Shown here in pieces: positions 46,752-55,932 of a stretch of DNA of 64,000 nucleotides. The DNA lies in contig DLQI01000041.1 of NCBI GenBank assembly GCA_002478745.1, positions 56,256 to 120,255 on the forward strand, given 5' to 3'. A program made the translations under genes and the position numbers. The notes under the pieces were generated by a model, which saw only the letters and a program-made list of their open reading frames with translations, was not told the origin of the DNA and did not search any database. How positions within the stretch are numbered: the first letter of the stretch is position 1; each line of letters opens with the position of its first letter. Source of the stretch: Rhodobacteraceae bacterium UBA7436. GTDB taxonomy: Bacteria > Pseudomonadota > Alphaproteobacteria > Rhodobacterales > Rhodobacteraceae.

Positions 46752-47453
46752 ATGACCAATCCAGTAGCAATGATTGTTGGCGGAGGCAGCGGCATTGGCG
46801 CAGACTCAGCCCGCAAGATGTCCGAAATGGGCTATGACGTCGCTGTATTTTCCTCATCAGGTAAAGGCGAAGCTTTGGGCAAAGAACTTGGCGGCTTGGG
46901 CTTCACAGGCTCCAACTTGATGGTCGCAGATCTAGAAGCCTTTGTTGCAGCGACGATGGAGCGTTTTGGCCGCATCGATGCAGTGATCAACTGTGCGGGT
47001 CATGGCCCCAAAGGCCCGATCATGGAAATCAGTGATGAAGACTGGAACCTTGGCATGGATTACTATTTCTTGAACATTGTACGTATTACTCGTCTCGTCC
47101 TGCCGATCATGCAAAACCAAGGCAAAGGTTCCATCGTCAACATCTCAACCTTTGCGGTCTTCGAACCTGACCCCGATTTTCCAACATCTGCGGTATTCCG
47201 TGCGTCCTTAGCCTCATACACCAAGTTGTTTTCAACCAAATATGCAGCTGAAAGTATTCGGATGAACAACATCCTTCCGGGGTTCATCAACAGCTTGCCA
47301 GAGAAACAAGACCGTTTGGACCGCATTCCTGCTGGACGTTACGCAGATGTACGTGAACTAACTGAGACGGTGGCTTTCATGGCGTCTGATGCATCTAGCT
47401 ATATAACGGGCCAAAACCTTCGTGTTGACGGCGGCCTAACAGCCTCAGTCTAA
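46752..47453 (+). CDS. SDR-family oxidoreductase lacking the canonical YxxxK
   Basis: 233 residues from the ATG at 46752 (GGGAGATCA upstream). It keeps the cofactor motif VGGGSGIGAD (about 8-17) and NCAG. By alignment to the IRMNNILPG segment, the catalytic Tyr and Lys positions fall on Ser146 and Arg150 in TSAVFRASLASY. I know relatives with this variant from alphaproteobacteria. It may therefore use another mechanism, be a binding protein, or need a different residue. Last gene of the operon, with a terminator 23 bp on. Confidence 0.82.
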   Translation: MTNPVAMIVGGGSGIGADSARKMSEMGYDVAVFSSSGKGEALGKELGGLGFTGSNLMVADLEAFVAATMERFGRIDAVINCAGHGPKGPIMEISDEDWNLGMDYYFLNIVRITRLVLPIMQNQGKGSIVNISTFAVFEPDPDFPTSAVFRASLASYTKLFSTKYAAESIRMNNILPGFINSLPEKQDRLDRIPAGRYADVRELTETVAFMASDASSYITGQNLRVDGGLTASV

Positions 47454-47475
47454 ACAACTGTTCAATGAAAACTGG

Positions 47476-47508
47476 AGCCTCGCATTTATGCGGGGCTTTC
47501 TCTTTTTT
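47476..47508 (+). terminator. Rho-independent terminator of the hydantoinase operon
   Basis: A 9-bp stem (AGCCTCGCA with TGCGGGGCT, one G-U pair) closes on TTTA and is followed by TTCTCTTTTTT. It begins 23 bp after the SDR stop. The T-run and stable stem make it the clearest terminator in the window. Confidence 0.85.
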
Positions 47509-47604
47509 CCCAACTTAATAACCATCGATACAGAAATTTAATTTGCCGACTTTTGCACATCGAACAATCCGACTATACTGGCAAAAAAGAAAAGCAGGCG
47601 CAGC

Positions 47605-48606
47605 ATGGCAAAAAAATCCAGCGATCAGAGAACCTTCAACGTTGTTGTCGTTGGCCAGAATGGCCGCTTGGGTTACGAGGCTTTGCTCTTTGCAGCATCA
47701 TTGCGCCATCACAGCCCTGATTTTTAAGGAAAACTGCAGATTGCAGAACCTCAACCGGGTCCAAAGTGGCCGAACGATCCACGCCTAAAGCCCGACATCC
47801 GCGAAGCCCTCGAGGGTTTGGGTGCAGAGATTGTTCCATTTGAATGTAAACATTTTGGTGCTGATTACGCTTATGGCAATAAAATCGAGATGTTGTCGGT
47901 ATTGCCCAAAGGTGAACCATTCGTCTTTTTCGACACCGACACCCTAATCACTGACAACCTGATGGAAGTGCCTTTTGACTTTGACCGCCCCAGCGCATCG
48001 CTCCGCCGTGAAGGTACATGGCCAAAGCCACCGCTTTATGGCCCTGGTTATGCTGGTATTTGGAAATCGCTCTATGATAAATTCGGCTTGGATTTCGACA
48101 GCAGTCTAGATTTGTCTGAGCCCGATGAGTACTGGAAGCGTTATCTCTACTTCAACGCAGGCTTCTTCTATTACAAATGCCCTCATGCTTTTGGTGAGAA
48201 ATTCCTAGAATACGCACTGTCCGTTCGCCGCGAGCCAATGCCTGAACTGGCGTGCCAAGAATTGACACCTTGGCTGGATCAAATCGTCCTGCCTTTGGTC
48301 ATACACGCCCTAGGCGGTGGTCGCGATACGCTAGATCCGGGATATCTAGATGGCAAGACCAGCTGCCATTACCGAATGTTCCCATTGCTGTATGCGCGTG
48401 AAAGCCAGCACGTGATTGAAACCTTAGAAGCCGTCGCGGCACCGAACAAAATCAAAAAAGTCCTAAAGGGCTATGATGCGATTAAGCGTAACGTCTATCA
48501 GGGGCGTGGCGAAAAAGTACGCGCCTTGTTTGACCAAAACCATATGCCACGGCGCGAACAAGCAATCCGTAATCGAATTAAGTCTGAAGGTTTTTGGATG
48601 CGCTAA
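47605..48606 (+). pseudogene. Conserved protein of unknown function interrupted by in-frame TAA
   Basis: From an ATG at 47605 (preceded by AAGCAGGCGCAGC) 40 codons are read, ending SPDF, then TAA at 47725-47727. The same frame continues as GKLQIAEPQPGPKWPNDPRL and stays open to 48606, 332 sense codons in all. I recognise both halves as parts of one Rhodobacterales protein with a glycosyltransferase-like FFDTDTLI motif (a DxD-type site) and the NAGFF motif. The downstream part could start at a TTG (47818), but that would lose about 70 residues including the first beta strand. Nonsense mutation or sequencing error; enzyme function not known. Confidence 0.8.
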
Positions 48607-48699
48607 CGCATTGCTTCCTCAGTCTCGCCCTTGATCGTTGGCGGCGCATACCTTACTCCACAGGGCAATGAATTGCCGCTTTGGAAAAGGATCTACACA

Positions 48700-49992
48700 A
48701 TGACCGATGGCCCAACCTATGGTTTCGACACACTGCAAATTCACGCAGGCGCAAAACCAGATCCGACAACAGGCGCACGTCAAACGCCGATCCACCAGAC
48801 AACAGCCTATGTATTTCGCGATGCAGACCATGCAGCGGCCCTGTTTAATCTGCAAGAAGTCGGCTTTATCTATTCTCGCCTGACCAACCCAACGGTTGCC
48901 GTTTTGCAAGAACGCATTGCAACCCTTGAGGGTGGTGTGGGCGCGGTTTGCTGTTCATCTGGTCACGCGGCCCAAATCATGGCGATTTTCCCGTTGATGT
49001 CACCGGGCATGAACATCGTGGCTTCTAGCCGCGCCTATGGCGGTACGATCACTCAGTTCAGCCAAACCATCAAACGCTTTGGCTGGTCTTGCACATTCGT
49101 TGACTTCGACGATCTCGATGCGGTGAAAGCTGCGATTGACGAAAACACACGTGCGGTCTTCTGCGAAGCGATTGCCAACCCAGGCGGTTATATCACTGAC
49201 CTCGACGCAATCTCTGCCATCTCTGACGAGGCAGGCATTCCATTGATCGTGGACAACACAGCCTCCACCCCGTATCTGTGCCGCCCGATTGAACACGGTG
49301 CAACGTTGGTCGTGCACTCAACCACCAAATACCTCACAGGTAACGGCACTGTGACAGGTGGTTGCGTTGTGGATTCCGGTAAGTTCGATTGGTCCGCCAA
49401 CGATAAATTCCCATCCCTCAGCCAGCCAGAGCCAGCCTATCACGGCCTCAAGTTCCACGAGACCTTCGGCAACCTTGCATATACCTTCTTTGGTATTGCA
49501 ATTGGCCTGCGCGATCTGGGCATGACAATGAACCCACAAGCAGCACACTACACGCTAATGGGCACTGAAACCCTATCCTTGCGCATGCAGCGCCACGTTG
49601 AAAATGCTGAAAAAATCGCTAGTTGGCTAGAAAATGATCCGCGCGTTGATTACGTGACCTATGCGGGTCTGAAGTCTTCACCATACTATGATCGTGTTGC
49701 TAAAATCTGTCCACGCGGCGCGGGTGGCTTGTTCACGATTGCGATCAAAGGGGGTTATGATTCATGCGTTAAATTGGTCAACTCGCTGGAGATCTTTAGC
49801 CACGTTGCCAACCTTGGCGATACCCGCTCCTTGGTCATTCACTCTGCTTCAACCACCCACCGTCAATTGACGGAAGAACAGCAACGCGCATCCGGTGCGG
49901 CCCCTGAGGTTGTGCGTATTTCCATCGGCACAGAAGACGCCGATGATTTGATTGCTGACTTGGATCAAGCACTGGCTAAAGCCACAAGCTAA
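48700..49992 (+). CDS. metY: O-acetylhomoserine sulfhydrylase (MetY family)
   Basis: 430 residues from the ATG at 48700; the longer frame to 48631 is not protein-like. Cys/Met-metabolism PLP motifs are TLQIHAGAKPDPTTGARQTPI (residues about 10-30), IYSRLTNPTV, SSGHAAQ, VDNTASTPYLCRPIEHGA and VVHSTTKYLTGNG with PLP Lys210. It makes homocysteine from O-acetylhomoserine and sulfide (or methionine from methanethiol). No SAM riboswitch is evident in the 93 bp upstream. Followed by an inverted repeat. Confidence 0.93.
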   Translation: MTDGPTYGFDTLQIHAGAKPDPTTGARQTPIHQTTAYVFRDADHAAALFNLQEVGFIYSRLTNPTVAVLQERIATLEGGVGAVCCSSGHAAQIMAIFPLMSPGMNIVASSRAYGGTITQFSQTIKRFGWSCTFVDFDDLDAVKAAIDENTRAVFCEAIANPGGYITDLDAISAISDEAGIPLIVDNTASTPYLCRPIEHGATLVVHSTTKYLTGNGTVTGGCVVDSGKFDWSANDKFPSLSQPEPAYHGLKFHETFGNLAYTFFGIAIGLRDLGMTMNPQAAHYTLMGTETLSLRMQRHVENAEKIASWLENDPRVDYVTYAGLKSSPYYDRVAKICPRGAGGLFTIAIKGGYDSCVKLVNSLEIFSHVANLGDTRSLVIHSASTTHRQLTEEQQRASGAAPEVVRISIGTEDADDLIADLDQALAKATS

Positions 49993-50008
49993 GCTAAACG
50001 ACAACTTC

Positions 50009-50037
50009 CTCTGCGGGATCGGCAACATTCCGCAGAG
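50009..50037 (+). terminator. Inverted repeat after metY (possible terminator)
   Basis: CTCTGCGGGAT (50009-50019) and ATTCCGCAGAG (50027-50037) form an 11-bp stem with one G-U pair around a 7-base loop. A second small palindrome, CGAAATTTCG, follows at once. There is no T-run, so termination, if any, would be inefficient or Rho-assisted; mRNA stabilisation is an alternative. The rest of the metY-to-50252 gap shows nothing. Confidence 0.5.
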
Positions 50038-50251
50038 CGAAATTTCGAATTCGCGCATATTTCATACACCTTACTCCCTTATTTCTCTTGGTATACTCGC
50101 AACGGCAATCGCCAGTTCGCACATTGTGTGTCACCATTTGATATGTCTGATCCGGATTATAGCGAAATACTTCCCATCACTGTCGGACTGTTATATCCTC
50201 GCTCGTGAAGAGTGCCGCCCGGCACGTTACATTTGATGGAAACGCCTTAAG

Positions 50252-52777
50252 ATGAAGCCGAATTTCGCGCTTTCCCTTTCTTTTGAGGGCATTCGCCTGC
50301 TGCTGCGCGCAGCGGAAGGGTGGCGTTTGGTTGATGCGGTGTCCCTCGATTCCGCAGATCTGGTTGGCGATCTCGCACTATTAGAAGCCAAAGCACGTGA
50401 GCTAAGCGAAGAAACCGTCACCAGCAAGCTGATCATACCAAACGATCAAATCAAATATATTACGCTTGAAACTGGCGATTTAGGCGAAGATGCACGCGAT
50501 CAAATTGCGCGTGATGCGCTTGAGGATGCGACCCCCTACGCTGTATCGGATTTGGCGTATGCTATCAGTTTCAGTGGGTCCAAGACCTTTATCGCGGCGG
50601 TCGCACATGAAACCTTGGCTGAGGCGGAAGCCTTTGCGAAAGAACATAACTTCAATCCAGTCAGCTGGGTCGCGATACCTGAACATGGCAGCTTTGATGG
50701 AGAGCCATTTTTTGGTCAAACGGAAGCTGCAGGCGACATTGACGTAGCTCGTGACGACGACAGCATCGTTGTATTGGGAACAGTTGCAGAAGTCGCACCA
50801 GTTGTTCCACCCGTCATCGCTTCCGAACCTATTGAAATTGAACCCGTTGTGGCAGAGCCTGCTGAACCAACGCCTGCTGTCCCAGAAGATATCGAGCCAG
50901 CGCTTGAGAAAGCTGAAGTGGCAGACAGCGAAGCAAGTAGTACCTCAAATGAACCAGACGAACCTGCGAACGCGGAAGAGATTCTTTCAAAACCACTCGT
51001 AACAGAGGCTGTAACAGATGTCGAAATTTCGACTGACAATAGTGCTGCGTTAATCGATCCGACACCTTCGCCTGAACCGACAGTCGTCGACGTCGTCGCA
51101 ACACCAGAAATAGCAGCCCCCCGCCCACAGGTGGAAAAACCAGCAAGTATTGGCTTCGCAAGTCGTCGTGTACCAAGCGGACCGACACCGGTCCTTGCGG
51201 GCGCATCACGTGAAAGCACACCAACATCTGTAACGGCTGCCACCGTCCCACTGATTGAGGACACTCCAAGCGAAAAGCAGGACTTGGTTGTTGTGGACCC
51301 ACCTGAACCACAGATTTCAGCTGGTTTTCTAAGTAAGCGCAAAGCAATTCCAGCAACGGCACCAGTTGCACCCCAACCTTCCACCGAAGAACAGCGATTG
51401 ACCATTTTTGGCGCACGCAAGCCAGATCGCAAGACGGTTGTTGGCGGCAAGCCAAAGTTTCTAGGTCTTATCCTAACGGCCGTATTGTTGTTGTTCCTCG
51501 CCGGTGTTGCTGCTTGGGCCTCAGTATTTTTGGACGAAGGACTTGCACGTTTCTTCAATGCGCCAGACGATGAAGTAATTGCAGAGGCACCAGCTGGCTT
51601 AGCCCCTGCACCATCCGAGGACGTTGGACCAAACATTGAAACCGCATCATTGTCATCTGATCTAAGCTCCGAAGACACTGCTGTACTCGACGCCTTGCGC
51701 ACGCCCCAAGCTGATCCGGTGGTCGTCTTACCAGAACTTTCCCCCCAAGAACTTGCGGCCAATTATGCAGTTACGGGCATATGGCCCGTGCCTCCAGAAG
51801 TCCCTCAGCCCGCCCCGCTGGTCAGCCTTGATGATCTCTATATCACCAGCATTGATCCCGTCAGTTCCTCTAATGACGCCGTTGCGCTGCCTAATGTACG
51901 TGCGTTGGTTACCGACAACGTACTTGGTGAGCAAACAACACCTGTTGCGGCGGGCACATCATTTGTATTGGGCACCGACGGCTTAGTCATTCCAACCATC
52001 AATGGTGCAATAACGCCAAATGGTGTCACCGTCTTTTTGGGCAGCCCTGATGTGACGCCCCCAAAGATGCCAGCACGCAAAGCATTGCCCACCAAGACAG
52101 ACCCTTCACTTGCTTTGATCGCCAAAATGCGTCCGCAACCGCGTCCGTCAAATTTGGTCGAGCAAAACGAGCGCTCCGTGAACGGCGGCCTTTCGCGGTC
52201 TGAGCTGGCCCAGCTGCGCCCACGTTTGCGCCCTTCAGCCGAGCTGGCGATTGCCCAGCCAGCACTTGAAGTCGATCCAGCTACCGAAAACGCCCAAAAC
52301 GACGCCGCGGCCGCTGCAGCAGCTGCATCCCTTGCCGCACTAGCGCCACGCGTTGAAGGTATCATCATAGAGGGCCCGCCAAACCCGCAGGCTGTGACTG
52401 CATCGGTGCGCCCCGATGGTCGTCCAAAAAATTTCGCGCGGATCATCAAACGTGCCAAGGCAAATCAAACAACGGATCAAGGCACGCGTGTTGCCTCAGT
52501 TGCGCCAAAGGTTGTTGTTCCCAAAATTCCGTCGTCCGCCAGTGTCGCAAAATCAGCGACGGTCAAGAACGCGATCAACCTTCGCAATGTTAATCTGATC
52601 GGCGTTTATGGCAAACCATCTAGCCGCCGAGCTTTGGTCCGTCTTTCAAATGGCCGCTATCAAAAAGTTCAAGTTGGCGATCGTATTGATGGTGGACGTG
52701 TCTCAGCCATTGGTGACAACGAGTTACGCTACAAAAAGGGCAGCCGAAACTTGACCCTAAAGATGCCAAAAAGCTAG
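50252..52777 (+). CDS. Large bitopic protein with GspC/PilP-like C-terminal domain
   Basis: 841 residues, not a family I can name. The N-terminal 170 residues (FALSLSFEGIRLLLRAA, LIIPNDQIKYITLE, DQIARDALEDATPYAVSDLAY) resemble the actin-fold PilM/GspL-type cytoplasmic domain. A low-complexity Pro/Glu/Val-rich region (about 175-400) precedes one membrane helix (about 404-428). After a long Pro/Ala-rich periplasmic linker, the last 75 residues (NLIGVYGKPSSRRALVRL, VQVGDRIDGGRV) look like a GspC/PilP HR domain. This reads as PilM/GspL and PilP/GspC features in one chain. No pilus or secretion genes adjoin. Relatives in roseobacters are usually annotated hypothetical. Confidence 0.7.
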   Translation: MKPNFALSLSFEGIRLLLRAAEGWRLVDAVSLDSADLVGDLALLEAKARELSEETVTSKLIIPNDQIKYITLETGDLGEDARDQIARDALEDATPYAVSDLAYAISFSGSKTFIAAVAHETLAEAEAFAKEHNFNPVSWVAIPEHGSFDGEPFFGQTEAAGDIDVARDDDSIVVLGTVAEVAPVVPPVIASEPIEIEPVVAEPAEPTPAVPEDIEPALEKAEVADSEASSTSNEPDEPANAEEILSKPLVTEAVTDVEISTDNSAALIDPTPSPEPTVVDVVATPEIAAPRPQVEKPASIGFASRRVPSGPTPVLAGASRESTPTSVTAATVPLIEDTPSEKQDLVVVDPPEPQISAGFLSKRKAIPATAPVAPQPSTEEQRLTIFGARKPDRKTVVGGKPKFLGLILTAVLLLFLAGVAAWASVFLDEGLARFFNAPDDEVIAEAPAGLAPAPSEDVGPNIETASLSSDLSSEDTAVLDALRTPQADPVVVLPELSPQELAANYAVTGIWPVPPEVPQPAPLVSLDDLYITSIDPVSSSNDAVALPNVRALVTDNVLGEQTTPVAAGTSFVLGTDGLVIPTINGAITPNGVTVFLGSPDVTPPKMPARKALPTKTDPSLALIAKMRPQPRPSNLVEQNERSVNGGLSRSELAQLRPRLRPSAELAIAQPALEVDPATENAQNDAAAAAAAASLAALAPRVEGIIIEGPPNPQAVTASVRPDGRPKNFARIIKRAKANQTTDQGTRVASVAPKVVVPKIPSSASVAKSATVKNAINLRNVNLIGVYGKPSSRRALVRLSNGRYQKVQVGDRIDGGRVSAIGDNELRYKKGSRNLTLKMPKS

Positions 52778-52779
52778 CT

Positions 52780-53805
52780 TCAGCTGTCTGAAACGCCAGC
52801 TTCAGCAAAGGTAGACATGCCAGTGTGGCACGCAACAGCGCCCTGTAAAATGCCAATTGCCAACGCTCCACCAGATGCCTCTCCTAGGCGCAGCCCAAGC
52901 TGTAGCAAAGGTTGTTTGTTCAATGCGACTAACATCCGTTCATGGGCCTGTTCATTGCTTTGATGCCCCGCAACAGCATGATCTAACGCGCCATTTTGTG
53001 TAACATGCAAGCATGCCGCGGCAGCAGTACAGATAAAACCGTCTAAGATTACTGGAATAGATAGCACACGTGCCCGCAGGATCGCACCAGCCATAGCGGC
53101 CAACTCACGACCACCCAAAGCTGCCAATGCGTCTAAACCGTCCCCTTTACTAGCGTGAAGGGCTACACCTGCAGCTACCACTTCGGTCTTCGCTTGAAGT
53201 GCAGCACCTTCAACACCCGTACCACGTCCAGTCCAATCAACAGCGTCCCCACCCAACAGCGCCATACCAAGTGCGGCAGCGGATGTCGTATTCCCGATAC
53301 CCATTTCGCCCGTCACAAGCAGATCAGCATTTGAATCAACCGCATCCCAGCCCGTTTGGATCGCTGCACATACGTCTGCTTCAGTCATGGCGGGGCCTTG
53401 GGTGAAATCCGCAGTCGGTGTTTCCAATGACAGCGCGTGTACATTCATTTTTGCACCAAAGGTCTTGGCCAGCTGATTAATCGCGGCACCGCCATGCTGG
53501 AAATTCATCACCATTTGTTCTGTTACTTCTGGCGGGAACGCAGAAACACCTTTGGCAGCGATGCCATGATTTCCTGCAAACACAATAATTTGCGGTGCAT
53601 TGATCACTGGGCGATCAGTGCCGCGCCATCCCGCATACCAGATAGCTAAGTCTTCTAAGCGCCCAAGAGCACCTGGTGGTTTGGTCAGTTGGCTGTTGCG
53701 TGCCTGAGCGCCTTCAACCGCTGCAGCGTTTGAAGCTGGTAGTGTCTGCATCAATTCCCGAACATGATCGAGTTTAGTAAAGGTAATGTTTGTTGAATTG
53801 TTCAT
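52780..53805 (-). CDS. cobT: Nicotinate-nucleotide--dimethylbenzimidazole phosphoribosyltransferase
   Basis: 341 residues from the ATG at 53805 (the frame extends upstream to 53868 without family similarity). CobT motifs are [44 protein letters not shown], and the C-terminal FAEAGVSDS with the catalytic Glu. It makes alpha-ribazole phosphate, the lower-ligand precursor of cobalamin. It is divergent from cobS across 83 bp, and its end lies 3 bp from the preceding gene's stop. No cobalamin riboswitch fits in the spacer. Confidence 0.95.
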   Translation of the reverse strand: MNNSTNITFTKLDHVRELMQTLPASNAAAVEGAQARNSQLTKPPGALGRLEDLAIWYAGWRGTDRPVINAPQIIVFAGNHGIAAKGVSAFPPEVTEQMVMNFQHGGAAINQLAKTFGAKMNVHALSLETPTADFTQGPAMTEADVCAAIQTGWDAVDSNADLLVTGEMGIGNTTSAAALGMALLGGDAVDWTGRGTGVEGAALQAKTEVVAAGVALHASKGDGLDALAALGGRELAAMAGAILRARVLSIPVILDGFICTAAAACLHVTQNGALDHAVAGHQSNEQAHERMLVALNKQPLLQLGLRLGEASGGALAIGILQGAVACHTGMSTFAEAGVSDS

Positions 53806-53888
53806 GTGTCGCTTCCTACTCTTGCCAGACCTGTATCGTCTGTTTACCCAATGCTCCTTAACCTGCAAGACATGAAAAAGGCGCGGAC

Positions 53889-54656
53889 ATGATTAAAAAC
53901 GACTTGAACGGCATGGCCTTCAGAAATTCGCTTTGGGATATTGTTACAGCGGGCACATTATTGACTCGGCTGCCCTTGCCACAAGCGCCCGATGAAGCCT
54001 TTGAACGCCAAGCAGAAAATGCATGGGCGTTTCCTATCGTTGGACTGTTAGTTGGGATGGCAACTTGCATTGTCGGCGCGATCGGTTTTTGGCTGGGCTT
54101 GAATGCGGCGATCATTGCCGGCTTCATGCTTGCCACCAGTATGATCATGACCGGTGCGATGCACGAAGATGGCCTTGCGGACTGCGCCGATGGCTTTTGG
54201 GGCGGTTTTGATCCTGCGCGTCGCCTAGAGATTATGAAAGACAGCCAAATAGGCACTTATGGCGTTCTGGCAATCGTCATTGTCACTGGCCTTCGCTGGA
54301 TGGCGCTTAGCGCCGCTATTTCCCTTGGATTTTCCGGTGTTATCGCTGCAGCGGTTCTATCAAGAGGCGTACTACCTGCAACCATGGCAATGGTGGCACA
54401 TGCCCGCGATACAGGGCTGTCGCATAGCGTTGGCCGCCCAACGCAGCAGACAGCGGCCATTTCATGCGGTGCCGCTGGTGTATTGGCGCTGATACTTATT
54501 GGATTTAGTGCAATCGGTGCGGCACTGATCACGGTGTTTCTCGCGTTTGGCCTGACTAAGCTGGCAAAAACAAAAATTGGCGGACAAACCGGCGATGTAT
54601 TAGGCGCAACCCAAGTCCTGTGCGAGACCGCGATCCTAGTTTTCGTGGTCGCTTAA
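53889..54656 (+). CDS. cobS: Adenosylcobinamide-GDP ribazoletransferase
   Basis: 255 residues, about seven helices. Motifs are [37 protein letters not shown] (the metal-binding DGLAD and ADG acids) and [10 protein letters not shown]. It joins alpha-ribazole phosphate to adenosylcobinamide-GDP at the membrane, the step after CobT. The pair shares an 83-bp divergent promoter. A strong hairpin follows at 54670. Confidence 0.95.
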   Translation: MIKNDLNGMAFRNSLWDIVTAGTLLTRLPLPQAPDEAFERQAENAWAFPIVGLLVGMATCIVGAIGFWLGLNAAIIAGFMLATSMIMTGAMHEDGLADCADGFWGGFDPARRLEIMKDSQIGTYGVLAIVIVTGLRWMALSAAISLGFSGVIAAAVLSRGVLPATMAMVAHARDTGLSHSVGRPTQQTAAISCGAAGVLALILIGFSAIGAALITVFLAFGLTKLAKTKIGGQTGDVLGATQVLCETAILVFVVA

Positions 54657-54669
54657 TAGCAGTGAACAA

Positions 54670-54703
54670 AAAACCGCGCGAGGTTTTCGTCTCGCGCGGT
54701 TTT
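54670..54703. terminator. Bidirectional terminator between cobS and carD
   Basis: Perfect 13-bp inverted repeat AAAACCGCGCGAG and CTCGCGCGGTTTT around an 8-base loop, with A and T runs on both outer flanks. It serves the convergent cobS (stop at 54656) and carD (stop at 54721). Confidence 0.9.
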
Positions 54704-54720
54704 ATAGGTTTGCAGCGGGC

Positions 54721-55248
54721 TTAAATCGCAGCGATGACAGGCACAACGCGGCTCATCAAGACATCCACAATCTTTGTCCCGGCAGCAACTTCGTCGCCAC
54801 CTTCAACAGCAGCAACCTCACGTGTAAGACGCTCAAGCGCAGCTTCGTAAAGCTGACGTTCTGAATAGCTTTGCTCGCGCTGATCATCAGTGCGGTGCAA
54901 GTCACGAACAACTTCAGCAATTGCGATCAGATCACCAGAGTTGATTTTTTGTTCGTACTCTTGCGCACGACGCGACCACATCGCACGCTTAACTTTGGCT
55001 TTACCCTTTAGCGTTTTCATAGCGTGAAGAATGTCATTTGGAGATGACAAAGACCGCATGCCGATTTCAACGGCTTTATGTGTCGGCACGCGCAAAGTCA
55101 TTTTGTCTTTCTCGAAAGAAATCACAAACAATTCTAGCGTAACGCCAGCCACTTCCTGTTCTTCAACATCAGTGATTTGACCAACGCCATGGGCTGGGTA
55201 GACCACAAATTCACCAGTACGGAAGTCGAGCTTTTTCGATTTAGTCAT
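54721..55248 (-). CDS. carD: CarD family transcription regulator
   Basis: 175 residues. The Tudor-like RNA-polymerase-interaction domain is at about 8-70 (FRTGEFVVYPAHGVGQITDVEEQEVAG), followed by a helical DNA-binding part with the MWSRRAQEYEQKINSGD motif (about 90-106) that includes the Trp inserted at the promoter bubble. In alphaproteobacteria CarD stabilises open complexes, including at rRNA promoters. Monocistronic; a hairpin with a T-run lies between it and fdxA. Confidence 0.95.
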   Translation of the reverse strand: MTKSKKLDFRTGEFVVYPAHGVGQITDVEEQEVAGVTLELFVISFEKDKMTLRVPTHKAVEIGMRSLSSPNDILHAMKTLKGKAKVKRAMWSRRAQEYEQKINSGDLIAIAEVVRDLHRTDDQREQSYSERQLYEAALERLTREVAAVEGGDEVAAGTKIVDVLMSRVVPVIAAI

Positions 55249-55425
55249 TCATTTTCCTCAGAAAACAGATAATTTCCATGCAAAATTCAAAGTCAAAAGC
55301 GCAGCTGGCGGGGCAAGAATGCCACGTCAAATTTGCGGTTTTCAGTGATTTCTGGGCCCAGCTTCTTAAATATCGCTGGGCAGGGAATTGATCCGTTAGG
55401 TTATGTACTCAAACACCATACCACA

Positions 55426-55463
55426 AAAAAGCCCCCCAAGAAAGTTCACTGGGAGGCCTTTTA
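55426..55463 (-). terminator. Terminator of fdxA
   Basis: On the minus strand AAAAGGCCTCCCA and TGGGGGGCTTTTT pair over about 11 of 13 positions around an 11-base loop and end in a T-run. It lies 80 bp past the fdxA stop. The rest of the 293-bp carD-fdxA gap shows nothing more than the carD promoter region. Confidence 0.75.
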
Positions 55464-55541
55464 ACTAAAAATAACAAATTACTTTGTAAAATTCATGGTT
55501 AGGAACATATTTCAGCCTCAAGACCGCGAATCTATAGTGGC

Positions 55542-55877
55542 TTAACCACCCTCACCTGGCGCTTCAGAGAAGAGCTCCATCTTGCCTTCTTTGCCGTCCA
55601 TTTCTTCCGCATTTGGAAGCTGGTCCTTTTTGGTGATGATCACAGGCCACAGCTCTGAGTACTTTCGGTTGAACTCAACCCACTTTTCCATGTCTGGCTC
55701 AGTATCGGGGCGAATAGCATCTGCGGGGCATTCTGGTTCGCACACGCCGCAATCGATGCATTCATCAGGATGAATGACCAACATATTTTCACCCTCGTAG
55801 AAACAATCTACAGGGCAGACCTCGACGCAGTCTGTGTATTTGCAGGCGATGCAAGCATCATTGACGATATATGTCAT
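55542..55877 (-). CDS. fdxA: 7Fe ferredoxin FdxA
   Basis: 111 residues. The first cluster region has [18 protein letters not shown] (the [3Fe-4S] site) and the second has [12 protein letters not shown] (the [4Fe-4S] site), as in Azotobacter-type FdI. Gene length and C-terminus ([12 protein letters not shown]) match alphaproteobacterial FdxA. It carries electrons at low potential in the cytoplasm. The linkage to carD and the S4 protein is conserved in Rhodobacterales. Confidence 0.96.
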   Translation of the reverse strand: MTYIVNDACIACKYTDCVEVCPVDCFYEGENMLVIHPDECIDCGVCEPECPADAIRPDTEPDMEKWVEFNRKYSELWPVIITKKDQLPNAEEMDGKEGKMELFSEAPGEGG

Positions 55878-55932
55878 AAAGAGTCGCTCGTTTTTTAACG
55901 GTTCGATGGACTAGCTAATTCAGTGAAGAGGA

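Noticed and set aside
47725..47727. Stop-codon recoding (selenocysteine or pyrrolysine)
   Set aside because: The codon is TAA in both interrupted genes; known recoding uses TGA or TAG, and no recoding element is visible.
48607..48699. SAM-type riboswitch ahead of metY
   Set aside because: Looked for the SAM-II and SAM-V cores common upstream of such genes. Only a short GGCAA/TTGCC hairpin is present, and the loop and pseudoknot segments do not fit.
53806..53888. Cobalamin riboswitch between cobT and cobS
   Set aside because: The spacer is only 83 bp, too short for the aptamer, and contains no B12-box-like sequence.
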